Source of the DNA: Pseudonocardia sp.
Lineage (GTDB): Bacteria; Actinomycetota; Actinomycetes; Mycobacteriales; Pseudonocardiaceae
Length of the DNA: 36,619 nt
Direction: 5' to 3'
NCBI GenBank assembly: GCA_025465235.1
Contig: JAODNO010000448.1
Coordinates: 1 to 36,619 of the forward strand
The translations under genes and the position numbers were made by a program. Under the pieces are notes generated by a model. It saw only the letters and a program-made list of their open reading frames with translations. It made no database searches and was not told where the DNA came from. Shown here piece after piece: positions 1-8,057 of the stretch (positions within the stretch are counted from its first letter, which is position 1; each line of letters begins with the position of its first letter).

Positions 1-1172
1 TCGGCGGCGGCGCCGGTTTCGGCGGGGCCTACGCGCTGCTCGGGCACGACCCCGTGGCAGCGGTACTGACCTCCGCCTCGTCATCGGCGGCGCCCGTGGC
101 CGCGACGCCCGGCTCGGTCGCGGCGGCCGCCCAGACGGCAATGCCGAGCACCGTCGACATCCGCGTCACCTTGGCCCAGGGCACCGCCGAGGGCAGCGGC
201 GTGATCCTCACCGCCGACGGCGACGTGCTCACCAATAACCACGTCGTTGCCGGCTCCACGGGCCAGATCCAGGTGACCCTCGCCGACGGGAGCCAGCACC
301 CCGCCACCGTCGTCGGCACCGCACCGAGCTACGACCTCGCCGTGATCAAGCTGCAGGGCGTCTCCGGGCTCACCCCCGCGACCCTCGGCCAGAGCGGGAG
401 CTTGCAGGTGGGCCAGCAGGTCGTGGCCATCGGGTCGCCACAGGGTCTCACCGGCACAGTCACCAGTGGCATCGTCAGTGCGTTCAACCGCACGGTGCAG
501 GTCCAGGGCGAGAACGGCTCGGGGGTCGTCTACAACGGCCTGCAGACCGACGCGCCCATCAACCCCGGCAACTCGGGCGGCCCGCTCGTGAACCTCCAGG
601 GCCAGGTCATCGGCATCAACTCCGCGATCGCCACGGCCAGCTCGCAGAACAGCGGCAGCGTCGGGCTGGGCTTCGCGATCCCCGTCGACCAGGCCAAGCG
701 GGTGGCGCAGGAGCTCATCAGCACCGGCACGGCCACCAAGCCGGTGCTCGGTGTGCAGGGCAACGCCTCGTCCTCCACCGCGGGAGCGGGTGCGCCGATC
801 GCCGCCGTGCAGCCCGGCTCACCGGCCGCGCAGGCCGGGCTGACCGCCGGTGACGTCATCACCAAGGTGGACAACAACCAGGTGCAGAACTTCTCCGACC
901 TCATCGCCCGCATCGGCTCCTACGCTCCAGGCCAGCAGGTGACGCTGACGATCAGCAACGGGGGCGCCACCCGCACCGTCAACGTGAAGCTGGGCAGCGC
1001 GCCCGACCAGGCGGCCACGCCGAGCGGCCAGGGCAACGGCCAGGGCCAGGGGGGCCAGGGCCAGGGCCAGGGGCAAGGCCAGGGGGGCCAGAGCCAGAAC
1101 CCGTTCGGCGGGGGCAACCCCTTCGGCGGGGGCGGCAACCCGTTCGGCGGCGGCAACCCCTTCGGCAACTGA
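1..1172 (+). CDS. HtrA/DegP-like trypsin-type serine protease with PDZ domain (5' end outside window)
   Basis: Envelope-exposed serine protease of the HtrA (S1C) type, acting on misfolded or signalling proteins outside the membrane. The open frame runs to the window edge; in-frame residues GFGGAYALLG before the ORF-track GTG look like the end of a membrane anchor, so the true start lies upstream. The catalytic triad is visible: His in TNNHVVAG, Asp in SYDLAVIKL, Ser in GNSGGPLV. A PDZ domain follows (from about VLGVQGNAS to VNVKLG). The last ~55 residues are a low-complexity tail, first GQ-rich, then repeated NPFGGG units, which is unusual for the family. It converges on the CoA-transferase gene over a strong hairpin. 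Family assignment is firm; substrate unknown. Confidence 0.93.
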   Translation, partial: GGGAGFGGAYALLGHDPVAAVLTSASSSAAPVAATPGSVAAAAQTAMPSTVDIRVTLAQGTAEGSGVILTADGDVLTNNHVVAGSTGQIQVTLADGSQHPATVVGTAPSYDLAVIKLQGVSGLTPATLGQSGSLQVGQQVVAIGSPQGLTGTVTSGIVSAFNRTVQVQGENGSGVVYNGLQTDAPINPGNSGGPLVNLQGQVIGINSAIATASSQNSGSVGLGFAIPVDQAKRVAQELISTGTATKPVLGVQGNASSSTAGAGAPIAAVQPGSPAAQAGLTAGDVITKVDNNQVQNFSDLIARIGSYAPGQQVTLTISNGGATRTVNVKLGSAPDQAATPSGQGNGQGQGGQGQGQGQGQGGQSQNPFGGGNPFGGGGNPFGGGNPFGN

Positions 1173-1186
1173 TCCGGCGGGGGCAG

Positions 1187-1228
1187 CGACGGCACTCTCG
1201 TCCACGGGGGTGGACGAGGGTGCCGTCG
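1187..1228. terminator. Bidirectional hairpin terminator between convergent genes
   Basis: A 19-bp stem (GACGGCACTCTCGTCCAC with its complement, one G-T type wobble) closes on a GGGG loop. It fills most of the 62-bp gap between the protease stop and the CoA-transferase stop. There is no clear U-tract, as is common in actinomycetes. Its position between two convergent genes supports a terminator for both strands. Confidence 0.85.
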
Positions 1229-1234
1229 TGCGTG

Positions 1235-2386
1235 CTACTCGAGGAGCCAGGCGCGGACCTCGGGGCCGTCCGCCCCGAGTGCGGGGGGCGGGCGATCATA
1301 GGACGGTGGGGTCACGGAGTACGTCACCGGGTTGCGCACGCTCGGGACGCCACCGGGCTTCACCACCGGGTCGAGCCCGAGCCGCTCGGCGAGGGCCAGT
1401 CCCTCGTCGATGGTGTTTATCGGGCCGCAGGGAACCCCTGCGGGCGCGAGGATGTCGAACCACTCCTGTGCCGACCTGGTGGCGAGGCGGGCCAGCAGCA
1501 GCGAGCGCAGCTCGTCGCGGTGGGCGTTGCGGTCGCCCATCGATCCGAACCGCGGGTCGTCGAGCAACTCGGGCGCACCGATCGCGATGGCGAGCCTCCG
1601 GAACTGCCCGTCGTTGGCCGCGATGACGATCAATTCGCCGTCGCCGGTCGGCAGCGGCTCGTAGGGGAAAAGGCTCAGGTGGGCGTTGCCGAGCCGCCGG
1701 GGGACGACGCCGCCGGTCAGCACCGCCGAGGTCTGGTTGACCAGCCCGGACAGCGCCGCGGACAGCAGGTTCGTCTCCACCTTCTGGCCTGAGCCGGTGC
1801 GCTCCCGGTGGTGCAGCGCCGCCATGATCGCGACGGCGGCGTGCAGCCCGGTGATCACGTCGAAGACGGCCACCCCGGCGCGGTAGGGCGGCCCGTCGGC
1901 GGCTCCCGTGACGCTCATCAGGCCGGACGTCGCCTGCACCAGCAGGTCGTAGCCCGGCAGTGCGGCCCCCGCGGCGGAGCCGAAGCCGCTGATCGAGCAG
2001 TAGACGATCCGGGGGTTCGTGCCCGCCACCGTCTCGTGGTCGAGCCCGAACCGGCGTAGCCCGCCCGGCTTGAAGTTCTCGATCATGACGTCGGCGCGCG
2101 CGGCGAGCCGCTGCGCGACATCGAGGTCGGCGGGATCCGCGAGGTCCAGCACGATCGAGCGCTTGCCCCGGTTGATCGACAGGTAGTAGGTGGCCGTGCC
2201 GTCGTCGGCAGTCGGAGGCACCCACGTGCGGGTGTCGTCGCCGGTGCGGGGTCCCTCCACCTTGATCACCGTGGCGCCGAGGTCGGCGAGCAGCATCGTG
2301 GCGTAGGGCCCGGCGAGGATGCGGGAGAAGTCGGCCACGACCACACCGGCCAGGGGTCCAGTGACCGGCTGGTCGTCATCGAGCAC
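1235..2386 (-). CDS. CaiB/BaiF family (class III) CoA-transferase
   Basis: Transfers CoA between acyl donors and acceptors (family III, as in formyl-CoA, carnitine-CoA or succinyl-CoA-dependent transferases). At 383 residues it has the usual length. It opens with the family signature GVVVADFSRILAGPYATMLLADLGA and IKVEGP; the likely catalytic Asp sits in GYDLLVQATSG. The start lies 14 bp after the stop of the upstream exporter gene, so it is probably the last gene of the minus-strand block. Neighbours do not reveal the acid substrate; no acyl-CoA ligase or dehydrogenase is adjacent. Function at family level is sure, substrate is not. Confidence 0.92.
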   Translation of the reverse strand: MLDDDQPVTGPLAGVVVADFSRILAGPYATMLLADLGATVIKVEGPRTGDDTRTWVPPTADDGTATYYLSINRGKRSIVLDLADPADLDVAQRLAARADVMIENFKPGGLRRFGLDHETVAGTNPRIVYCSISGFGSAAGAALPGYDLLVQATSGLMSVTGAADGPPYRAGVAVFDVITGLHAAVAIMAALHHRERTGSGQKVETNLLSAALSGLVNQTSAVLTGGVVPRRLGNAHLSLFPYEPLPTGDGELIVIAANDGQFRRLAIAIGAPELLDDPRFGSMGDRNAHRDELRSLLLARLATRSAQEWFDILAPAGVPCGPINTIDEGLALAERLGLDPVVKPGGVPSVRNPVTYSVTPPSYDRPPPALGADGPEVRAWLLE

Positions 2387-2400
2387 GCACGGACCCTATG

Positions 2401-3915
2401 TCAGCCCTTCGCCGACGCAGGATCGGACGTGCCCACGATCTCAGGCGGAGAATCGGTGAGCTTCTGCGGCGTCAGCCGGGGGCGGGGGCGCAGCACGGTC
2501 AGGGTGAGCAGGGCCGCCAGCGCCACCGCTGTGGCGCCCGCCGCGAAGGCCAGGTGATAGCCGCCGGCCAGGGCTTCCTGCTGGGGCACGCCAGTTGCCG
2601 TCGCGGCGTCGGTACGGGCGGTCGCGAGCGCGGCCAGCACGGCGATCCCCAGCGCCCCACCCACCTGCTGGCTGGTGTTCGCGAGTCCGGACGCCAGTCC
2701 GGCATCGGCCGGTGTGGCGTCGGACATCATCACGGTCGTGACGGCGGGCAGGGAGAGCCCGGCGCCGACGCCGAGCACGAGCATCGACGGCAGCACGTCC
2801 ACCAGGTAGCTCCCAGCCGGGGGGCGGGTCAGGAGCAGCAGTCCCGCCACGAGGAGCACCTCGCCCACCAGGAGCACGGGCCGCGGCCCGAACCGGGCGA
2901 TCAGCCGCCCCGACGCGGCCAGCGAGACGACCGCGATCGTCACCGGGATCGGCAGGAGCGCGAGGCCGGTCTCTGCCGGCGCGTAGCCCAGTGCGCCTTG
3001 CAGGTGGAGCGCCACGGTGAACTGGAAGCCCAGCATCCCGGCCACCATGAGCAACTGCACGAGGTTGCCGCCGGACACGGCGCGCGACCGGAAGATGCCC
3101 AGCCGCACGAGCGGGTCGGCCGCGCGCGACTGGCGGACGACGAACCCGACGAGCAGCGCCAGCGCCAGCGCGGCGAGGCCGATCCGGACCTGCGGCCCCG
3201 ACGTGTCGACGATCGTGAACACCGCGAGCACCAGGCCCGCCGTGACGAGCAGGCCCCCGACCAGGTCGGGCCGCCCGGCGCCGCCCACCGGCCGGTCACG
3301 CTCGATCACGCGAAGGGAGAGCAGCACCGCCGCGACCCCGATAGGGACGTTGACGAGGAAGATCCAGCGCCAGCCGACGGTCTCGGTGAGCACCCCGCCG
3401 AGCAGCGTGCCGATGGACGCCCCGGCCGCGCCGACGAATGCATAGACGCCAATCGCCCGCGCCCGTTCCCCCGGCTCGGGAAAGAGCCCGACGATCATGC
3501 CGAGGACCACCGCCGACGCCATCGCTGCCGCCACACCCTGCAGGAACCGGGCCGCGACCAGCATCCCGGCGCCCACCGCGAGGCCGCAGAGCAGCGAGGC
3601 CACGACGAAGAGCGCGAGGCCCACCACCAGCATGCGGCGCCTGCCCAGGAGGTCGCCTAGCCTGCCGGCCAGCAGGAGCAGCCCGCCGAGCGGGACGAGG
3701 TAGGCGTTGACCGTCCAGGCCAGTCCGGTGGCCGTGAAGCCCAGGTCGGCCTGGATCGCCGGGAGCGCGACGCTGACGATCGTGCCGTCGAGAATGACCA
3801 TGAGCATGCCTGCGCAGAGCACGGCGAGCGCGGCCCATCGGGAGTGTGCAGGGCGGGGGGCTGCACGGGTGCCGTTCGGTGTCGTGCCGTTCTTTGTCCT
3901 GCCGGTCGATGTCAT
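2401..3915 (-). CDS. DHA2-type MFS drug exporter (EmrB/QacA family)
   Basis: Proton-coupled multidrug efflux protein of about 14 membrane segments, 504 residues, normal for DHA2. Signatures: motif C-like N-terminal helix with LDGTIVSVALPAI, and motif A GRLGDLLGRRRM between helices 2 and 3. The ATG is preceded by AGGAGG at good spacing, so this start is secure. It directly follows a MarR-family repressor gene on the same strand with a 75-bp gap containing palindromes, the classic arrangement of a repressor and its exporter. Substrate unknown. Confidence 0.93.
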   Translation of the reverse strand: MTSTGRTKNGTTPNGTRAAPRPAHSRWAALAVLCAGMLMVILDGTIVSVALPAIQADLGFTATGLAWTVNAYLVPLGGLLLLAGRLGDLLGRRRMLVVGLALFVVASLLCGLAVGAGMLVAARFLQGVAAAMASAVVLGMIVGLFPEPGERARAIGVYAFVGAAGASIGTLLGGVLTETVGWRWIFLVNVPIGVAAVLLSLRVIERDRPVGGAGRPDLVGGLLVTAGLVLAVFTIVDTSGPQVRIGLAALALALLVGFVVRQSRAADPLVRLGIFRSRAVSGGNLVQLLMVAGMLGFQFTVALHLQGALGYAPAETGLALLPIPVTIAVVSLAASGRLIARFGPRPVLLVGEVLLVAGLLLLTRPPAGSYLVDVLPSMLVLGVGAGLSLPAVTTVMMSDATPADAGLASGLANTSQQVGGALGIAVLAALATARTDAATATGVPQQEALAGGYHLAFAAGATAVALAALLTLTVLRPRPRLTPQKLTDSPPEIVGTSDPASAKG

Positions 3916-3961
3916 GGCTCAGACCTCCTGGTTGTGCCGACCAGGAGAAACCGTAGCAGAT

Positions 3962-3992
3962 AGTTCCGTTGTAGACGATACTGTTATGTATC
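3962..3992. promoter_or_regulatory. Candidate MarR operator upstream of the exporter
   Basis: Two overlapping inverted repeats lie in the gap between the marR-like stop and the exporter start. One is perfect: GATAC-N6-GTATC (3977-3992). The other is AGT-N2-CGT-N5-ACG-N2-ACT (3962-3982). They sit roughly 45-80 bp upstream of the exporter ATG, overlapping the last codons of the regulator gene. MarR proteins bind palindromes of 16-20 bp, so binding by the adjacent regulator is a reasonable inference, not shown. Confidence 0.5.
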
Positions 3993-4503
3993 AAACCGAT
4001 CGGGACGACCGCTGGGACCGACGACGGGGAGCATTGGGCGTGGGCTCCACCGTCGAGAGCGGGCCTCCGGCGCCGACCAGGCCGACCAGGGCGTCCAGCA
4101 GGACGCTCCGCTGCTCGTCGGACAGGACCCCCAGCACCTCGTCGTAGACGCCGTCGATGATCGTGCGCGCATTCGCGACCACCCGATCGCCCTCCTCGGT
4201 GGTCTCCACGATCCGGGCCCTGCGGTCGGTGCGCGACGGCGTGCGGCGAGCGAGGCCCGCGCCCTCGAGATGGTCCAGCGTGACGACCATGGTGGTCTTG
4301 TCGAGCAACGCGATCTCGGCCAGCTCGCCCTGCGTCAGCTCCCCCGGCATCGCCTTGGACAGCACGCAGTAGCCCCGCGGCGTGATGTCGAGCTCGGCCA
4401 GTGCTGCGGTCATCCGCACCGCCAGCGCCTGGCTGGCCTTGTCGAACAGGTAGCTCAGGTCACCGCGGATCTCGTCGTCGCTGCGCACGGCCATGAGGAC
4501 CAT
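3991..4503 (-). CDS. MarR-family transcriptional regulator
   Basis: Winged helix-turn-helix repressor, 170 residues from the first ATG; a second ATG nine bases later (MAVRSDDE) is an equally good start. The DNA-binding region is clear: ELAEIALLDKTTMVVTLDHLEGAGLARR followed by the wing SRTDRRARIVETTEEG. The first codons overlap the end of the upstream alpha/beta hydrolase gene by 44 bp. It most likely represses the DHA2 exporter just downstream in response to a small phenolic or drug-like ligand; the ligand cannot be read from sequence. The C-terminal tail is Arg/Ser-rich and probably disordered. Confidence 0.9.
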   Translation of the reverse strand: MVLMAVRSDDEIRGDLSYLFDKASQALAVRMTAALAELDITPRGYCVLSKAMPGELTQGELAEIALLDKTTMVVTLDHLEGAGLARRTPSRTDRRARIVETTEEGDRVVANARTIIDGVYDEVLGVLSDEQRSVLLDALVGLVGAGGPLSTVEPTPNAPRRRSQRSSRSV

Positions 4504-5314
4504 CGTACAGATGTTCTATGTTCAGATCATCCCGCAACGGATCGATCCCGGAGCGCAGCAGCTCGGCGGCCGTCGCGTCCGGCGCGGTGATCATCGCGTC
4601 GTGCGCGGTGGCGAGCTCGCGCCACTCCCAGCCCTCGCGCCGCACGATCGCATGGGCCGACTCGATCAGCGGGTAGGGCGGGTCGATACAGCAGACATAG
4701 CTGATGGGCAGCCCGTTGCCCAGCGGCGCGCGCAGCCCGAACGGCTCGCTGTAGGAGCGCAGCGGCTGGGGGGTGAGCAGCCGGTCGACCCAGGCCACGT
4801 CGTCCGGGTCGCTCAGCCCGAACGCCGCCGCGGGCGGGGGCGGGTAGGCCAACCCGGTCGAGGACGCTTTCGCCGCGGCGGTGCGGGCCTCGACCGCCTC
4901 GAAGGGAAGCCCGCTGAACGCCGGCTCGCCCGGTTCCACCACCACCCCGTCGAGCAGGACGAGGCGGCGCAGCCGGTGTGGCAGCCGGTCGGCGACGCCG
5001 AGGGCGACGAGCGCGCCGAAGCTGTGTCCCACCAGCACGACGTCGCGCAGCTCCTCGTGTTCCAGCACGGCGACGACGTCCTGTACCAGGGTGGCCGGCC
5101 CGACGTCGGCGGTCAGCAGATGCGCCCGCTCACCGAAGCCCGTGAGCGTCGGTGTGAAGACCTCGTGCCCTGCCGCGCGCAGCAGCCGCGCGACCCGAAC
5201 CCAGCACCAGCCGCCGTGGCACGCGCCGTGCACCAGCACGAAGGGATCGCGCTGTCCCAGCGGGTCGCTCCTCCTCGTCTCGTTCACGGACCGAGTCTGG
5301 CAGGAAGCACTCAC
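4460..5314 (-). CDS. Alpha/beta hydrolase (EstC/methylesterase-like)
   Basis: Serine hydrolase of the alpha/beta fold, about 284 residues. The oxyanion-hole motif FVLVHGACHGGWCW is typical of the subgroup containing plant methylesterases and bacterial EstC-like enzymes. The nucleophile is Ser in VGHSFGA; the catalytic His is probably in TAHDAMITAPD. The GTG start overlaps the stop of the upstream phosphodiesterase gene as GTGA, so translation is probably coupled; a second GTG eight codons downstream (VNETRRS) is possible. The 3' end overlaps the marR-like gene by 44 bp. Substrate unknown; likely an ester. Confidence 0.87.
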   Translation of the reverse strand: MSASCQTRSVNETRRSDPLGQRDPFVLVHGACHGGWCWVRVARLLRAAGHEVFTPTLTGFGERAHLLTADVGPATLVQDVVAVLEHEELRDVVLVGHSFGALVALGVADRLPHRLRRLVLLDGVVVEPGEPAFSGLPFEAVEARTAAAKASSTGLAYPPPPAAAFGLSDPDDVAWVDRLLTPQPLRSYSEPFGLRAPLGNGLPISYVCCIDPPYPLIESAHAIVRREGWEWRELATAHDAMITAPDATAAELLRSGIDPLRDDLNIEHLYDGPHGRAQRRRDPR

Positions 5315-7464
5315 CGCGGCGCGACCGTTTGCGCGGTCTGCGTGTCGACGGCGGGCTCCGGCTGCCCGAGGTCGGTCAGCCAGCCACGCAACACGCGGTG
5401 CAGCGCCTCGGCGCCCACGATCTCCCCAGGTGCGGTGAGGTCCGCGGGGTGGAGGAGGAAACCTCTCGACTGGGGGCCGCCCATCCCCCCGTGCGAGCCG
5501 ACGTGCGGCTCGAAGGGCGAGGCCTCGTCCCGTGCGGCGTCGTACCTGCTGTTGATCATGATGTCCGGGCAGTGCGCGAAACCGTCCACCCGCCGGACGA
5601 GGGCGGCGGCGTGCGGCCCATAGGGGAGCAGCGGGTCCTCGCCGACCACCACCCCGGCCGCCAGCCGGTGCAGCCCGTCGCGGCCGAGGACGACGGGCCC
5701 GAACTCGGCGCTACGGACCAGCAGGAAGCCGACGCCTGCGTGGTCGACGAGTGCCGGCAGCAGCTCGGGGAACTCGCGCTCGATCGTCTCCAGCTCGACC
5801 CGGCCCTCGTGCTCGGTGAACGAGACCATCGCCACGTGCCCCGACGCGATGACGACCACGCCGGGAGCCACCCGCGTGACCGCCCCGGGGGCACCGCTCT
5901 CGGTGCGCGGGCGGTCCTGCGCCGCGCCTGCCCGCTCGACCCGCGTCCGCAGCCTGCGCGCGATCGGTCCGCTCCCGGTCGAGGCCTCCGCCAGCGCGGC
6001 ACCCACCTGCCAGCCCTCGGCGGGCCGTCTCGCATCGGCGTTGACGCCACGGCGCGGCTCCGGTTGCGGTGCCCCGCACAGCCGCCCGACCAGCACCCCG
6101 ATCGACTCCCCGAACCGGTCGGTGAACGCCCAGCCCTGCGTCTGGCCGTGGTCCGACAGCGCCACGATGTGGTACCGGCGAGGCGCGAGCTGGGTGGCCC
6201 GGTGCAGCCTGCCGATCTGCTGGTCGATCGAGCGCAGCACCGCGAGCGCGTCGAACCGCTCGACGCCGGAGTGGTGGGCCACCTCGTCGTACCCGAGGAA
6301 GTCGGCGTAGACCGCCGCCCGACCGGCCAGCATGTCCTCGATGATCGCCGAGACGACGATGTCGCGGACGATCACCGTGGTGGCGCTGCGGGCGAACGGG
6401 TAGAACCCGCCCCGGTTCACCCGCGGCCGCACGTCGGCGCGCCGCTGCCGCGTGGAGGCGGAGATCTCCCGGACGACGTCGACGAGCGCCCCGGCCAAGG
6501 TGCGCAGCGTGTTGGCCGGGTTCGCGAAGTAGGCGTAGTAGCCGGCGCCGACCCGGTCCGAGGAGCCGCGGCGACGTCTGCGCGCGGCTCCGGTCAGCAG
6601 CGGGAGCGCGCTCATGGTCAGGCTGCCGTGCGGCGCGTCGCCGGTGAAGAGGTTGCCGTGTCCTGCGCCGTCGACGCTGAGCAGCCCGCGTCCGTCGGAG
6701 TGGCGCCGCTCGATCTCGGCTGCGTCCTCGGGGTGCCCGCAGGCCATCACGTGGTCGCGGTCCTTCTCGTACCAGCGAAACCCGATGATGTCGGAGTTGT
6801 CGCCGTGTAGGATGCCGCAGACGCTCGCCCCGGTCTGCGAGCTCCAGTCCGTGTGCCACTCGCTGAGGTGGTGACTCCCGGCGTCGAGCCAGCGGGCGAA
6901 CGTCGGCATGTCGCCATCGCGCACGGCCCGCCGCACGGTGTCCATGCCCAGCCCGTCGACCTGCAGGAACAGCACGCCCGGCGGCATCTCGCCGTCCCCG
7001 CCGGTCCCTCGGCGGGCGATGCGCCGCGCCGCGCGCCGGAAGAACAGCTCGTCCTCGTCGAGTGCCAGCAGGCTGGAAGCGAGCGTTGCGAGCACCGAGA
7101 ACGCAACCGCCACGACGACCGCCGTGCGGAAGTCGGCGATCACCACTCCCGGCACGACGAAGGAGATCGCCAGCACCCCGGCGCCGAGCAGCAGGAACGA
7201 CCCGAACCCGAGCGTGAACACCGCGATCGGCAGCGCGACCCGCAGGATCAGCGGCCACACGACAGCGCTGAGCACGCCGAACAGCAGCGCGCACACCGTG
7301 GGCTGCCACCAGTCCGCCATCGAGAAACCCGCGAGCCACAGGTCGAGCAGCCGCAGCGCACCGGCCGTCAACACCCACACCAGGAGCACCCGCGCAGCAA
7401 CCCGGCCTCCCCGCAACAGCCGTCCTGTGCCGTGATCTGACCCGGCCGATCCCGTTGCGTTCAC
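5311..7464 (-). CDS. Holin-like membrane domain fused to phosphodiesterase/alkaline-phosphatase superfamily domain
   Basis: The ORF track starts this gene 342 bases too early, inside the DedA gene. I choose the GTG at 7464 (VNATGSAG), which overlaps the DedA stop as GTGA, giving 717 residues. The first ~150 residues hold about four membrane segments resembling the Phage_holin_4_2 family (WWQPTVCALLFGVLSAVVWPL onward). The rest is an alkaline-phosphatase-superfamily domain like type I phosphodiesterases: metal Asp in LQVDGLGMD, a nucleophile candidate in WSSQTGASV, DEVAHHSG and LSDHGQTQG as further metal ligands. It probably cleaves a phosphodiester or phosphoglycerol group at the membrane. 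Related fusions occur in actinobacteria, but I know of no assigned function. Phage origin is not implied. Confidence 0.85.
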   Translation of the reverse strand: MNATGSAGSDHGTGRLLRGGRVAARVLLVWVLTAGALRLLDLWLAGFSMADWWQPTVCALLFGVLSAVVWPLILRVALPIAVFTLGFGSFLLLGAGVLAISFVVPGVVIADFRTAVVVAVAFSVLATLASSLLALDEDELFFRRAARRIARRGTGGDGEMPPGVLFLQVDGLGMDTVRRAVRDGDMPTFARWLDAGSHHLSEWHTDWSSQTGASVCGILHGDNSDIIGFRWYEKDRDHVMACGHPEDAAEIERRHSDGRGLLSVDGAGHGNLFTGDAPHGSLTMSALPLLTGAARRRRRGSSDRVGAGYYAYFANPANTLRTLAGALVDVVREISASTRQRRADVRPRVNRGGFYPFARSATTVIVRDIVVSAIIEDMLAGRAAVYADFLGYDEVAHHSGVERFDALAVLRSIDQQIGRLHRATQLAPRRYHIVALSDHGQTQGWAFTDRFGESIGVLVGRLCGAPQPEPRRGVNADARRPAEGWQVGAALAEASTGSGPIARRLRTRVERAGAAQDRPRTESGAPGAVTRVAPGVVVIASGHVAMVSFTEHEGRVELETIEREFPELLPALVDHAGVGFLLVRSAEFGPVVLGRDGLHRLAAGVVVGEDPLLPYGPHAAALVRRVDGFAHCPDIMINSRYDAARDEASPFEPHVGSHGGMGGPQSRGFLLHPADLTAPGEIVGAEALHRVLRGWLTDLGQPEPAVDTQTAQTVAPR

Positions 7465-8057
7465 CGACGGGCCTTTCGTCGGCGCAGCCGGGCTGACACC
7501 AGCGATGCGACGCCGCCGAGCACCAGCACGAGCACTGCGGCCAGGAGTGTCGCAATCAGCGGGTCGTCGAACAGGCCGCCGCTGACGATCCCCAGCGCGG
7601 CGTACGTGATCGCCCACAGCAGGCAGGCCACCATGGCCGCCGGCACGAACCGCCGCCAGGAGTAGCCGAGTGCGCCGGCGGCGAGCAGCACCGGAATCCG
7701 CCCGGCAGGCACCAGCCTGCCGACCACGACGAGCTGCCAGCCCCGCGTCGCGAACTGCCGGCGGGCCGACGCCAGCCGCTCCGGGGTCTGGCCCCGGGCC
7801 ACCCACCGCAGCGCCGCGTCGCTGCCCGCCCTGGCCACGCCGAAGGTCACCAGGTCACCGAGCAGGGCCCCCGCTGCGGCAAGCAGGACGACGAGCGGGA
7901 GTGACAGGTGGTCGGTGGTGGTCGCGATCGCGGCGGCCGCCCCGACCACGGCGCCGGTCGGCACGACCGGGACCAGCGATCCGAGCAGCACCCCGCCGAA
8001 CAGAGCCGGGTACCCGATGGCGGCCGGGTCGGTCCAGCTGCCGGACAGGGCGATCAC
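7461..8057 (-). CDS. DedA/VTT-family membrane protein
   Basis: A 198-residue inner-membrane protein with several hydrophobic segments. The DedA signature is visible: an acidic re-entrant stretch (GALLGDLVTFGVARAG) and the Arg-containing motif GRLVPAGRIPVLLAAGALG. DedA proteins act as lipid scramblases or in envelope homeostasis, including undecaprenyl-phosphate recycling in some members. The GTG start overlaps the stop of the MBL gene (GTGA) and its stop overlaps the next start, so it is translationally coupled on both sides. Lying beside a membrane-anchored phosphodiesterase, it suggests a shared envelope lipid role, which is inference. Confidence 0.9.
   Translation of the reverse strand: MIALSGSWTDPAAIGYPALFGGVLLGSLVPVVPTGAVVGAAAAIATTTDHLSLPLVVLLAAAGALLGDLVTFGVARAGSDAALRWVARGQTPERLASARRQFATRGWQLVVVGRLVPAGRIPVLLAAGALGYSWRRFVPAAMVACLLWAITYAALGIVSGGLFDDPLIATLLAAVLVLVLGGVASLVSARLRRRKARR

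Noticed and set aside
1010-1170. Repeated DNA that might suggest a CRISPR or VNTR array
   Set aside because: The repeats are short, in frame, and encode the low-complexity tail of the protease; no spacer pattern.
2398-3660. 420-residue plus-strand ORF rich in His, Arg, Glu and Gln
   Set aside because: Exact antisense of the DHA2 exporter; composition is that of reverse-complemented membrane codons.
5311-7464. Prophage remnant because of the holin-like domain
   Set aside because: No other phage gene is nearby, the domain is fused to a phosphodiesterase, and the gene sits in a coupled chromosomal operon.
7465-7806. N-terminal extension of the holin/phosphodiesterase ORF
   Set aside because: Lies wholly within the DedA gene in another frame, Arg/Gly/Ala-rich; the GTGA overlap at 7461-7464 gives a better start.
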